The notes under the pieces were generated by a model. The model did no database searches. It was not told the origin of the DNA and saw only the letters and a program-made list of their open reading frames with translations. Of a stretch of DNA of 64,000 bases, positions 18,303 to 25,819 are shown in pieces. Location: contig NZ_BSTS01000003.1 of assembly GCF_030269665.1 (NCBI RefSeq), positions 186,001 through 250,000 on the forward strand. Direction: 5' to 3'. The position numbers were made by a program, and so were the translations under genes. Each line of letters begins with the position of its first letter. Position 1 is the stretch's first letter. Origin of the DNA: Actinomycetospora sp. NBRC 106375 (lineage in GTDB: Bacteria > Actinomycetota > Actinomycetes > Mycobacteriales > Pseudonocardiaceae).

Positions 18303-19181
18303 CTAGTACCGCGCCTGCCGCCCCGACTGCTGCTGGGGGCGCCGGCCGCGGCGGCGTTCGAGCGGCGGGTGGGGTCCGGGCTGGCAGGTGGGGCAGAAGT
18401 AGGCGATCCGGTCCTCGCGGTCCGGGCTGCCGTCGTCCTGGCCGGCGGTGCGCACCACGTCCCGGCAGCGCCGGCACCCGCGCCCGCCCCGCTCGAACAC
18501 CCAGTGCTGGGCGTTCCCGCCGAGGTCACCCGTGGTCGACTGCTCGGGGCGCCAGGCGTTGCGCGACAGCAGCGTGTGGGACCGCGCGACGACGTCGCGG
18601 ACCTGGGCGTCGGTGAGGGCGCCGACCGTCGTCCACGGCGAGACACCCACGAGGAAGCACACCTCGGCCTTGTAGAGGTTGCCGACGCCGCAGGCGACCC
18701 GCTGGTCGAGCAGGGCGGCGCCGAGCTCACGGTCGGGGTCGGCGCGCAGGCGCCGCTCGACCTCCGTGGCCGCCTCCGGGCCCCAGCCGTCGCCGAGGAG
18801 GTCGGGGCCGAGGTGCCCGACCCAGGTGTCCTCGCGCTCGGTCGGCAGCAGGTCGAGATCGTGCAGGCGGTAGCCGACGGCGACGCGGTCGGGCACCTCG
18901 AGGATGGCGCGGATCTGGTGGTCGCCGCCGCCCCGCCACGGCCGGCCGGGACGGTAGAGGTGCCACGTGCCGTCCATGCGGAAGTGGCTGTGCAGGCTGG
19001 TGCCGTCGTCGAAGCGCGTGAACAGGTGCTTGCCGACGCTGACGACCTCGAGCACCGTGCGCCCCGCGAGGTCGTGCTGCACGAGACGCGGGTGCCGCAG
19101 TTCGCCGCGCGTCAGCTCCTGGCCGGCCAGCGCGTCGTGGAGGCGCCGGCCGGCGAGGAAGACGGTGTCACCCTCGGGCAC
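18303..19181 (-). CDS. nei: Fpg/Nei family DNA glycosylase (endonuclease VIII type)
   Basis: The 292-residue protein begins MPEGDTVF, the Nei form in which P2 is the catalytic nucleophile and E3 the acid; K51 lies in VGKHLFTRF. A helix-two-turn-helix (VACGVGNLYKAEVCF) and a C-terminal zinc finger (CRRC...CPTC) follow. The enzyme excises oxidised bases and cleaves the DNA strand. MPEGDTV and length resemble mycobacterial Nei2 (Rv3297). The C-terminal tail after the finger is basic and Gln/Arg-rich. It is codirectional with the LAL regulator. Confidence 0.92.
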   Translation of the reverse strand: MPEGDTVFLAGRRLHDALAGQELTRGELRHPRLVQHDLAGRTVLEVVSVGKHLFTRFDDGTSLHSHFRMDGTWHLYRPGRPWRGGGDHQIRAILEVPDRVAVGYRLHDLDLLPTEREDTWVGHLGPDLLGDGWGPEAATEVERRLRADPDRELGAALLDQRVACGVGNLYKAEVCFLVGVSPWTTVGALTDAQVRDVVARSHTLLSRNAWRPEQSTTGDLGGNAQHWVFERGGRGCRRCRDVVRTAGQDDGSPDREDRIAYFCPTCQPGPHPPLERRRGRRPQQQSGRQARY

Positions 19182-19206
19182 CGGGCCATGGTCCCACTGG
19201 TGCGGA

Positions 19207-19524
19207 TCAGTCGTCGGGCGTGTGGGGCCGGACGGTGCCGGCCTCCTGGAGCTCGTCGCGCGGGTCGCCGACGAGCCCGCTCGGCACGAGCGCGCCCGCG
19301 AGGCGCTCCCGCAGCGTGGCGAGGTCGTGGGTGTGGGGGTCGCGCGGGTCGGTCGTCGCGCGGTCGACGCTCTGGAGCACGTCGACCAGCTGCTCGACGA
19401 GGGCCCGCGCCTCGGTGCCGAGCAGCCCGAGGTCCTCGCGGTCGAGCGGCCGCGTCACCGTCCCGGCGCGCAGGGCCGCGATCGCCTGCCGGACCGCCAC
19501 GACCGGGGTGTCGTCGCTGGACAA
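19207..19524 (-). CDS. Small hypothetical protein upstream of nei
   Basis: This 105-residue soluble acidic protein is not recognised. It is predicted helical, with LREDLGL-like amphipathic segments and the core ARALVEQLVDVLQSVDRATTD. TTG 19524 was chosen because GGAGG lies 6 nt upstream; GTG 19542 is an alternative start that would include that site within the coding frame. It ends 25 bp before nei on the same strand, so the two are probably cotranscribed. Confidence 0.6.
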   Translation of the reverse strand: MSSDDTPVVAVRQAIAALRAGTVTRPLDREDLGLLGTEARALVEQLVDVLQSVDRATTDPRDPHTHDLATLRERLAGALVPSGLVGDPRDELQEAGTVRPHTPDD

Positions 19525-19614
19525 GGGTTCCCTCCGGGCCACGCATCGGTGCGTCCTGGGTCGGGGGGAGGAGTGCCACGCGTGGGGTGGGCCACAAACG
19601 CGCCCGCGCGACGA

Positions 19615-21438
19615 TCACGAGTGCGCGGTGCACCTCGGCGCCCGCGTCGGGGTGGACGACGCGCCCGTGATCTCCGGGACGGCGGTGCGGCCCCGCGTCC
19701 GGGTCGGGGACAGGACGAGGTCGAGCGTGTCCTGGCCGGGAGCGACGTGCACGGCGGCGGGCGCCGCCCCGGCCAGCGCGGCGATGAGCAGCACCGGGCG
19801 GTGCGGACCCGGGTCGGCGGCGAACGCGCCGTCCTGGTCCACCGGCGCGACGGCGAGCTGGCGGCCGTCGTTGCCGACCAGCGTGACCCGCGCCCCGGCG
19901 GCCGGCCCGCCGTCGTCGTGCAGCACCCGGCCGCGCAGCAGCGCCGGGCGGGCGACGGGCACGGCGTCCTCGGTGACCTCGGCGGGCTGAGCGGGGCCGA
20001 ACTCCTCGACCTCCTCGGTCGGCTCCGGCAGCGAGGGCACGGCGAAGCTGACGAGCAGGGCGAGGACGGCGCACCCCGCGGCGATGAGCAGGGTCGTCCG
20101 GATGGCACCGAGCGAGGGCACGAGGGTGTCGCCGACGGCCACGGTCGAGGCCGAGAGCACGACGGCGGCGACCGCGGAGGCCGCCGAGGTGCCGATCGAG
20201 CGCATGAGGGTGTTCAGCCCGTTGGCGGCGGCCGTGCGGGTGGTGGGCACCGCGCGCATGATCAGTGCAGGGAGCGAGCCGTACGACAGCGCCACGCCCG
20301 CGCCGATCACGGCGATGACCAGCGACACCTGCCACGCCGCGCCGACCAGGAAGATCCCGGCGAGGTAGGCCACGGCGATGACGACCAGCCCGATCCACAA
20401 CGACGTCCGGGGCCCAGCGGCGGCCGAGATCCGGGCGGTGACCGGCGACATCGCCATCATCACCAACCCCATGGGGGCGAGCGTGACGCCTGCCGCCAGC
20501 AGGCTCATCCCGAGGCCGTGGCCCGACGCGACGGGCGCGGTGAGCAGCTGCGGGAAGACGACCATGCCCGTGAACATGGCGACGCCGACGGGGATCGAGA
20601 TCAGGTTGGGCAGCAGCACCGCGCGGCGGGCGTTGAGCCGCAGGTCGACGAGCGGGTCGCGCACCCGCAGCTCGTAGAAGCCCCACCCGAGCAGGGCGAC
20701 GACGGCGATCGCGGCGGACGTCAGCGTCGCCGCGCTCGTCCAGCCCCACTCCGCGCCCTTCGACACGGCCAGCAGCAGGCCGATGAGGCCGATCGAGAGC
20801 ACCACGGCGCCGCCGGCGTCGAAGCGCCCGCCGGTGCGCGTCGTCGACTCGGGGATGACGAGGGCGACCAGCACGACGCCGACGAGCCCGAGGCCGCCCG
20901 CGACCCAGAACAGGGCGTGCCAGTCGGCGAGCTGCACGATGATCGCGGCGAGGGGGAGACCGAGGCCGCCGCCGATGCCGAGCGTGGCGCTCATCAGCGC
21001 GATCCCGGAACCGAGGCGCGCGGGCGGCAGCGTGTCGCGCATGAGGCTGATCCCCAGCGGGACGGCGCTGACCGCCACCCCCTGCAGGGAGCGCCCGACG
21101 AGGACGGGCACGAGGTCGGCGGTGACCGCGCAGAGCACCGACCCGACGACGAGCAGCCCGAGCGTCGCGAGCAGGACCCGGCGCTTGCCGACCATGTCGC
21201 CGAGGCGTCCGGCGATCGGGGTGGCGACGGCGCCCGCGAGCAGCGTCGAGGTGATCACCCAGGACGCCGTGGCCGCCGACGTCTCCAGCAGGCGGGGCAG
21301 CTGGGACACGAGCGGCACGACGAGCGTCAGGCACAGCGACGCGACGAGACCCACCGACGAGAGCACGGTGACGACGAGGGCGGGCCGGGGTGCCGTGGGC
21401 GCAGGAGACGACGGCACCGACACGGCGGCCTGCGGCAC
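19615..21438 (-). CDS. DHA2-type MFS exporter with C-terminal carboxypeptidase-regulatory-like domain
   Basis: The 607-residue protein has about 14 membrane helices of the EmrB/QacA class, with the loop GRLGDMVGKRRVLL, WVITSTLLAGAVATPIAG and the motif-C-like GLGLPLAAI. After the last helix (about residue 490) comes a roughly 100-residue soluble domain (LRGRVLHDDGGPAAGARVTLVGNDGRQLAVAPVDQDGAFAADPG) with the beta-sandwich pattern of carboxypeptidase regulatory-like domains. The second DHA2 gene at 58635 has a related tail. It is likely a proton-driven drug or lipid exporter. GTG 21438 has GAGGAGG 5 nt upstream. The upstream operator-like palindrome suggests substrate-induced control. Confidence 0.88.
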   Translation of the reverse strand: MPQAAVSVPSSPAPTAPRPALVVTVLSSVGLVASLCLTLVVPLVSQLPRLLETSAATASWVITSTLLAGAVATPIAGRLGDMVGKRRVLLATLGLLVVGSVLCAVTADLVPVLVGRSLQGVAVSAVPLGISLMRDTLPPARLGSGIALMSATLGIGGGLGLPLAAIIVQLADWHALFWVAGGLGLVGVVLVALVIPESTTRTGGRFDAGGAVVLSIGLIGLLLAVSKGAEWGWTSAATLTSAAIAVVALLGWGFYELRVRDPLVDLRLNARRAVLLPNLISIPVGVAMFTGMVVFPQLLTAPVASGHGLGMSLLAAGVTLAPMGLVMMAMSPVTARISAAAGPRTSLWIGLVVIAVAYLAGIFLVGAAWQVSLVIAVIGAGVALSYGSLPALIMRAVPTTRTAAANGLNTLMRSIGTSAASAVAAVVLSASTVAVGDTLVPSLGAIRTTLLIAAGCAVLALLVSFAVPSLPEPTEEVEEFGPAQPAEVTEDAVPVARPALLRGRVLHDDGGPAAGARVTLVGNDGRQLAVAPVDQDGAFAADPGPHRPVLLIAALAGAAPAAVHVAPGQDTLDLVLSPTRTRGRTAVPEITGASSTPTRAPRCTAHS

Positions 21439-21461
21439 GCGTCCTCCTCGCAGACGTGATC

Positions 21462-21484
21462 GTTGGCTGTGCCAACCAACAGTA
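21462..21484 (-). promoter_or_regulatory. -10 plus GTTGGC-TGT-GCCAAC operator of the DHA2 exporter
   Basis: On the minus strand TACTGT (21479-21484) is a good -10. A perfect 6-bp inverted repeat, GTTGGC-TGT-GCCAAC (21462-21476), lies just downstream, over the expected transcription start. That is classic placement for a TetR- or MarR-type repressor, but no such regulator gene is adjacent. Confidence 0.55.
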
Positions 21485-21752
21485 GCCCGATGCGCCCGGT
21501 CCGGGGACGTGGTCCTGGTCGCTCCCGACCGCTCGTCCGGCCCGTCGTCACCGGGAGTCCACCGCCGTGCACCGCGCGTCGGTGGCGCTCGGCCGGACGG
21601 CCCTGCGCGCTGGTCCCGGGCCCGCGGGCTGGGGAGCGCGACGGCACGCCGGCGTGCCCCTGGTGTCCGGCGATCGCCGCCGGTCCGGTGTGCGGGGCGT
21701 CCCGCTCCGTACGGTCCGGGCGGTTCCCGTCACGGCGTCCGGACCCGTGCTC
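21485..21752. other. Intergenic region without a recognisable gene
   Basis: This stretch between the divergent exporter and peptidase genes has only short frames without family resemblance. I see no repeat or RNA motif beyond the two promoters at its ends. Confidence 0.5.
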
Positions 21753-21758
21753 TACGGT
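21753..21758 (+). promoter_or_regulatory. -10 of the M28 peptidase gene
   Basis: TACGGT ends 8 nt before ATG 21767, which points to a leaderless transcript starting near that ATG rather than at the in-frame GTG 21761. Confidence 0.45.
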
Positions 21759-21766
21759 GCGTGAGC

Positions 21767-23242
21767 ATGATCACGCCCCGTCGCGGAGCCACGGCGCTCG
21801 TGCTGAGCGCCCTCCTCGCCCTCGCGGCCTGCGGCGGGGGCGGCGGCAGCGGGGCCGCGGGTCCCGCGCCGGAGCCGGGCCTGCCCCGGCGGCTGGCCGA
21901 GCAGGCCACCGCCGACGGGGCGTTCGCGCACCTCCAGGAGCTGCAGCGCATCGCCGACGCCCACGGTGGCAACCGCGCGTCGGGCACGCCGGGCTTCGAC
22001 GCGAGCGTGGACTACGTCGCGGGCCGGCTGCGCGAGGCCGGCTATCGCGTGGACACGCCGAGCTTCCCGTTCGACACCTTCGCCGTGGACGCCCAGACGC
22101 TGACGGTCGCGGGTGCGCCCGGGCCGGCGGTCACCGCGCTGTCGTACTCCCCGGCGACGCCGCCCGGGGGTGTCACCGCGCCGCTGGTGGCGGCCCCGGA
22201 CACGCCCGCCGACCCGACGCCGGGCTGCGAGGCCTCCGACTACGCCAACCTCCCGGCCCGGGGCGCCGTCGTCCTCGTGCGCCGCGGGTCCTGCACCTTC
22301 ACGCAGAAGCAGCAGGTCGCGGCCGAGGCCGGCGCCGCGGCCGTGCTGGTCGGCAACAACGCGCCCGGCCCCCTGGGCGGGACGCTCGGCTCGGTGGCCG
22401 AGGGTCGCCTGCCGACCGGCGGGCTCCTGCAGCCCGACTTCGACGGGCTGCTCCCGCGGGTGGGCACGCCGGTCACGCTCGTGCTCGCGACGCGGTCGGC
22501 GACGCAGACGACCCGCAACGTGATCGCCCAGACGACGACCGGTCGCCCCGACGAGGTGGTCATGAGCGGGGCCCACCTGGACTCGGTGCCCGAGGGCCCC
22601 GGGATCAACGACAACGGGTCCGGGTCGTCGGCGCAGCTCGAGCTGGCGCTGCGCCTCGGCGGCGCGCCGGCGGTGACCAACGCGGTGCGGTTCGCCTGGT
22701 GGGGCGCGGAGGAGGAGGGCCTGCTCGGCTCGACCAACTACGTGCAGACCCTGACCCCCGAGGCCCGTCGTGACATCGCGGTGCTCCTCAACTCGGACAT
22801 GCTCGCCTCGCCGAACCCGGGCTACCTCGTCTACGACGGCGACGACTCCGACCGCGAAGGCGCCCCGCCCGGCCCCGCCGGCTCGGACGCCATCGAGCGC
22901 ACCCTGACCCAGGCGCTGGGCGCGACGGGCGTGCAGCCGCGTGGCACCGACTTCGACGGACGGTCCGACTACGGGCCCTTCATCGCCGCGGGCGTCCCGT
23001 CCGGCGGGCTGTTCACCGGCGCGGAGGAGGTCAAGACCGCGGAGGACGCGGCCCTGTGGGGCGGCCAGGCCGGGGCCCCGTACGACCGCTGCTACCACCA
23101 GGCCTGCGACAACCTCGCCAACATCGACCGCGTCGCCCTCGACCGGATGCTCGACACCCTCGCCGTCGGCATCGGCACCTACGCCGTCGATCTCGGCGGG
23201 CCGAACGGCGTCCCGACCCGGGAGCAGCGACAGACGCGCTGA
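21767..23242 (+). CDS. M28-family aminopeptidase lipoprotein with PA domain
   Basis: The 491-residue protein has a lipoprotein signal peptide ending LALAAC (C22), then a Gly-rich linker. A protease-associated insert lies at about 140-245 (ARGAVVLVRRGSCTFTQKQQVAAEAGAAAVLVGN). The M28 di-zinc site is complete: H270 (AHLDS), D282 (NDNGSGSSAQ), E315/E316 (AEEEG), D344 (NSDM) and H444 (CYHQACDN). It should cleave N-terminal residues from peptides outside the cell and resembles Streptomyces griseus/LpqL-type aminopeptidases. ATG 21767 fits the -10 spacing. Confidence 0.93.
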   Translation: MITPRRGATALVLSALLALAACGGGGGSGAAGPAPEPGLPRRLAEQATADGAFAHLQELQRIADAHGGNRASGTPGFDASVDYVAGRLREAGYRVDTPSFPFDTFAVDAQTLTVAGAPGPAVTALSYSPATPPGGVTAPLVAAPDTPADPTPGCEASDYANLPARGAVVLVRRGSCTFTQKQQVAAEAGAAAVLVGNNAPGPLGGTLGSVAEGRLPTGGLLQPDFDGLLPRVGTPVTLVLATRSATQTTRNVIAQTTTGRPDEVVMSGAHLDSVPEGPGINDNGSGSSAQLELALRLGGAPAVTNAVRFAWWGAEEEGLLGSTNYVQTLTPEARRDIAVLLNSDMLASPNPGYLVYDGDDSDREGAPPGPAGSDAIERTLTQALGATGVQPRGTDFDGRSDYGPFIAAGVPSGGLFTGAEEVKTAEDAALWGGQAGAPYDRCYHQACDNLANIDRVALDRMLDTLAVGIGTYAVDLGGPNGVPTREQRQTR

Positions 23243-23271
23243 GACCGCGTAGGGTTGCGCACTCCGCAACC
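23227..23271 (+). promoter_or_regulatory. iclR promoter with overlapping GGTTGCG-N5-CGCAACC operator
   Basis: GCGACA (23227-23232), a 17-bp spacer and TAGGGT (23250-23255) form a promoter for the IclR gene. A perfect 7-bp inverted repeat, GGTTGCG-CACTC-CGCAACC (23253-23271), overlaps the -10 and the start point. An IclR-family dimer binding here would repress its own gene. The promoter begins inside the end of the peptidase gene. Confidence 0.55.
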
Positions 23272-23347
23272 ACATCCGGTGGCGTCCCGACACCGACGGA
23301 CACCCACCCCCCGGACGGCCCTGCCGGCTCGGAGAGGATGGCCCCCG

Positions 23348-24172
23348 ATGGCTCGTACCGACGGCGACGACGCGCGCACCGGTGGCTCCGACGGCTCCGA
23401 CCGGTCGGAGCCGTCGCTCGTCCGCTCGGTCGACCGCGCCGTGACGGCCCTCGAGGTGGTCGCGGCGCGCGGCGAGGTCGGCATCACCGAGCTCGCCGAG
23501 GAGCTCGGCGTCCACAAGTCGACGGCCTCGCGGCTCGTGGCCGCCCTGACGCGGCGCGGGATGCTCGAGCAGCTCGGCGACCGGGGCCGGGTCGCCCTCG
23601 GCTTCGGCGTCGTGCGGCTCGCGGCGTCGGCGACGGGCCGCATGGACATCGCCCGCCTCGGCCAGCCGACGTGCCAGCAGCTCGCGGAGGTCGTGGGGGA
23701 GACCGTCAACCTCGCGATCCACGACGGCGAGGCCGCGATCAACGTCGCCCAGGAGTTCGGGAGCGCATCGGTCACGACGCAGAACTGGGTCGGCCGCCGG
23801 ACACCGCTGCACGCGACCTCGGCCGGCAAGGTCCTGCTAGCGTACATGAGCGACGCCGAGCGCCGGACGTTCCTGCGCCGGCGCCTGCCCCGCTTCACCG
23901 ACGCGACGATCACCGAGGCCGCGGAGCTGCGCACCGAGCTCGCCCGCGTCGTCGACGAGGGCCACGCGCGGTCGTTCGAGGAGCTCGAGGTCGGGCTGCA
24001 CGCCGTCGCCGTGCCGGTGCGGGGTGCTGCCGGCGACGTCGTGGCCGCCCTCAGTGCGGCCGGCCCGGCCTACCGCCTGCCGCGCCGCCGGGCCCGCGCG
24101 ATCGTGCCCGACCTGCGCTCCGCCGCCGAGGACCTCTCCACCCGTCTGGGCTGGCTCGGTAGCCCCACCTGA
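23348..24172 (+). CDS. IclR-family transcriptional regulator
   Basis: The 274-residue protein has an N-terminal winged helix (VDRAVTALEVVAARGEVGITELAEELGVHKSTASRLVAALTRRG, split here only for description) and a C-terminal effector domain with TPLHATSAGKVLLAYM and FEELEVGLHAVAVPVRG, both IclR hallmarks. The first 25 residues are Asp/Gly/Ser-rich and probably disordered. ATG 23348 was chosen over upstream starts because GGAGAGG precedes it. Its own promoter carries a palindrome, so autoregulation is likely. The neighbours (peptidase, phosphate transporter) give no clear ligand. Confidence 0.9.
   Translation: MARTDGDDARTGGSDGSDRSEPSLVRSVDRAVTALEVVAARGEVGITELAEELGVHKSTASRLVAALTRRGMLEQLGDRGRVALGFGVVRLAASATGRMDIARLGQPTCQQLAEVVGETVNLAIHDGEAAINVAQEFGSASVTTQNWVGRRTPLHATSAGKVLLAYMSDAERRTFLRRRLPRFTDATITEAAELRTELARVVDEGHARSFEELEVGLHAVAVPVRGAAGDVVAALSAAGPAYRLPRRRARAIVPDLRSAAEDLSTRLGWLGSPT
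23389..23416. repeat. 28-bp perfect palindrome inside the iclR coding start
   Basis: The left arm CGACGGCTCCGACC is followed without loop by its exact reverse complement GGTCGGAGCCGTCG. It encodes the disordered DGSDRSEPS segment of the IclR protein. In RNA it would form a 13-14 bp hairpin about 40 nt after the start codon. Confidence 0.7.
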
Positions 24173-24239
24173 TCGCCCCAAGGGCGCGTGTGGCCCGGGT
24201 AAAGGATGTTTGACCGCGCATTTCCCCGGCGTTCGTGAC

Positions 24240-24252
24240 GGTCACCTACGGT
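24240..24252 (+). promoter_or_regulatory. Probable pit -10 with an overlapping PHO-box-like unit
   Basis: TACGGT (24247-24252) is a plausible -10 about 31 bp before the pit start. GGTCACCTACG (24240-24250) fits one 11-bp unit of the actinobacterial PHO-box consensus, but I do not find a good second unit at 11-bp spacing. PhoP control is a hypothesis only. Confidence 0.3.
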
Positions 24253-24283
24253 CGCGCCGTCCCACCCGGAAGGGGAATGAGCG

Positions 24284-25423
24284 GTGGACCTCTCCTTGAT
24301 CGTCATCGTCGTGATCGTCACGGCCCTGGCCTTCGACTTCACCAACGGCTTCCACGACACGGCCAACGCCATGGCCACCTCCATCGCCACCGGGGCACTG
24401 AAGCCCAAGGTGGCCGTCCTCATCGCCGGCGTCCTCAACGTGGTCGGCGCGTTCCTGTCCGTCGAGGTGGCCAAGACGATCTCGAGCGGCCTCGTCGACG
24501 AGGCCAGGATCTCGCCGGTCGTGATCTTCGCGGGTCTGGTCGGGGCCATCCTCTGGAACCTCCTGACCTGGCTGCTCGGCATGCCGTCGAGCTCGTCGCA
24601 TGCCCTGTTCGGCGGCCTCATCGGCGCGACGCTCGTCGCCGCGGGTGCCGGGGCCGTGAACTTCGGCGCGGTGCTGTCGAAGGTCGTGCTGCCCGCCGTG
24701 ATCTCACCGGTCCTCGCCGGGGTCATCGCCCTGGTCGCGACGTACCTCGCCTACCGCACGACCTCGCGCGCCGACGACGGCACGGTCAAGCGAGGCTTCA
24801 AGATCGGCCAGATCGGCTCGGCCTCGATGGTCGCGCTCGCACACGGCACGAGCGACGCCCAGAAGACGATGGGCGTCATCACCCTGACGCTGATCACGGC
24901 CGGTGTCCTCGCGCCGAACTCCGGCCCGCCCTTCTGGGTGATCCTCGGATCGGGCCTGGCGATCGGCCTGGGCACCTACCTCGGCGGCTGGCGGATCATC
25001 CGGACGCTGGGCAAGCGGGTCAGCGAGATCGAGACGCCGCAGGGCTTCGCCGCCGAGGCGAGCACCACCGCGGTCATCCTGACCTCGTCGCACCTCGGCT
25101 TCGCGCTGTCGACCACCCAGGTGGCCACCGGCTCGATCTTCGGGGCCGGCGCGGGGCGCCGCCTGGCCGCGGTGCGCTGGAGCGTCGCGGGCCAGATGGC
25201 GATCGCCTGGATCCTCACGCTGCCGTCCGCGGCCATCGTCGGGGCCGTCGCGGCCTGGGCGGCCTCGACGGGCGTCGTGGGCACCGTGATCGTGGCCCTC
25301 GTCGCGATCGCCGTCGCCGCGGGCATCTACGCCGCCTCGCGTCGCCGTCCGGTCACCGCCGACAACGTCAACGACGTCGACGACGACGCCGCCATCCGCC
25401 ACGAGCCGGCCGTCCCGGCCTGA
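24284..25423 (+). CDS. pit: Low-affinity inorganic phosphate transporter, PiT family
   Basis: The 379-residue membrane protein has the duplicated PiT signatures: FDFTNGFHDTANAMATSIATGAL near the N-terminus and IGSASMVALAHGTSDAQKTMGVI in the second half, each followed by about five membrane helices. It imports metal-phosphate by proton symport. GTG 24284 follows AAGGGG. A small two-helix membrane protein follows 11 bp downstream and is probably cotranscribed. Confidence 0.93.
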   Translation: MDLSLIVIVVIVTALAFDFTNGFHDTANAMATSIATGALKPKVAVLIAGVLNVVGAFLSVEVAKTISSGLVDEARISPVVIFAGLVGAILWNLLTWLLGMPSSSSHALFGGLIGATLVAAGAGAVNFGAVLSKVVLPAVISPVLAGVIALVATYLAYRTTSRADDGTVKRGFKIGQIGSASMVALAHGTSDAQKTMGVITLTLITAGVLAPNSGPPFWVILGSGLAIGLGTYLGGWRIIRTLGKRVSEIETPQGFAAEASTTAVILTSSHLGFALSTTQVATGSIFGAGAGRRLAAVRWSVAGQMAIAWILTLPSAAIVGAVAAWAASTGVVGTVIVALVAIAVAAGIYAASRRRPVTADNVNDVDDDAAIRHEPAVPA

Positions 25424-25434
25424 GAGGACTCGTC

Positions 25435-25677
25435 ATGAAGATCGACTGGGCCTCGCTGGGCCTCGTCTCCGTGGTCTCGATCGCCGCCGGGGTGGTCGTC
25501 GTCGCGCTGTTCTCCCTCGGGCTCATCGGGCTCTCCGCCCGCGTGCCCGAGCGCGTCGGCGGCCCCGACGACGGCGCCCCCACCCTGAGCCCGGCCGCGG
25601 GCACGGCGGTCGCGGTGGTGTGCTTCGCCGCCGTCGTCGCGATCGTGCTCTACGGGCTGTACATCATCGCGTTCTGA
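25435..25677 (+). CDS. Small two-helix membrane protein downstream of pit
   Basis: The 80-residue protein has two hydrophobic helices (about 8-32 and 55-79) joined by a hydrophilic loop with VPERVGGPDDGAPTLSPAAG. ATG 25435 is preceded by GAGAGGA. Small membrane proteins often follow PiT genes in actinobacteria; a role as accessory subunit is inference. A strong hairpin terminator follows. Confidence 0.8.
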   Translation: MKIDWASLGLVSVVSIAAGVVVVALFSLGLIGLSARVPERVGGPDDGAPTLSPAAGTAVAVVCFAAVVAIVLYGLYIIAF

Positions 25678-25732
25678 CGCGGGGTTCCCCGGAATCTCCG
25701 GCGTTCCCGGGATTCCCGGCGTCCGACGACGA

Positions 25733-25779
25733 ACGAACGGCGACGTCGCTGCTACCGATGCAGCGAGGTCGCCGTTCGT
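25733..25779. terminator. Strong bidirectional hairpin terminator
   Basis: A 20-bp stem with one mismatch (arms 25733-25752 and 25760-25779, left arm beginning ACGAACGGCGAC) and a 7-nt loop TACCGAT sits between the convergent pit operon and the zinc-ribbon gene. There is no U-tract, as is usual for actinobacterial terminators. Just before it, 25684-25720 holds short repeats of the TTCCCGG(G)AT type. Confidence 0.8.
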
Positions 25780-25819
25780 GTCTCGGGGCCCGGCGCGAAC
25801 GCCGCGTGCGCTGAGCCGT

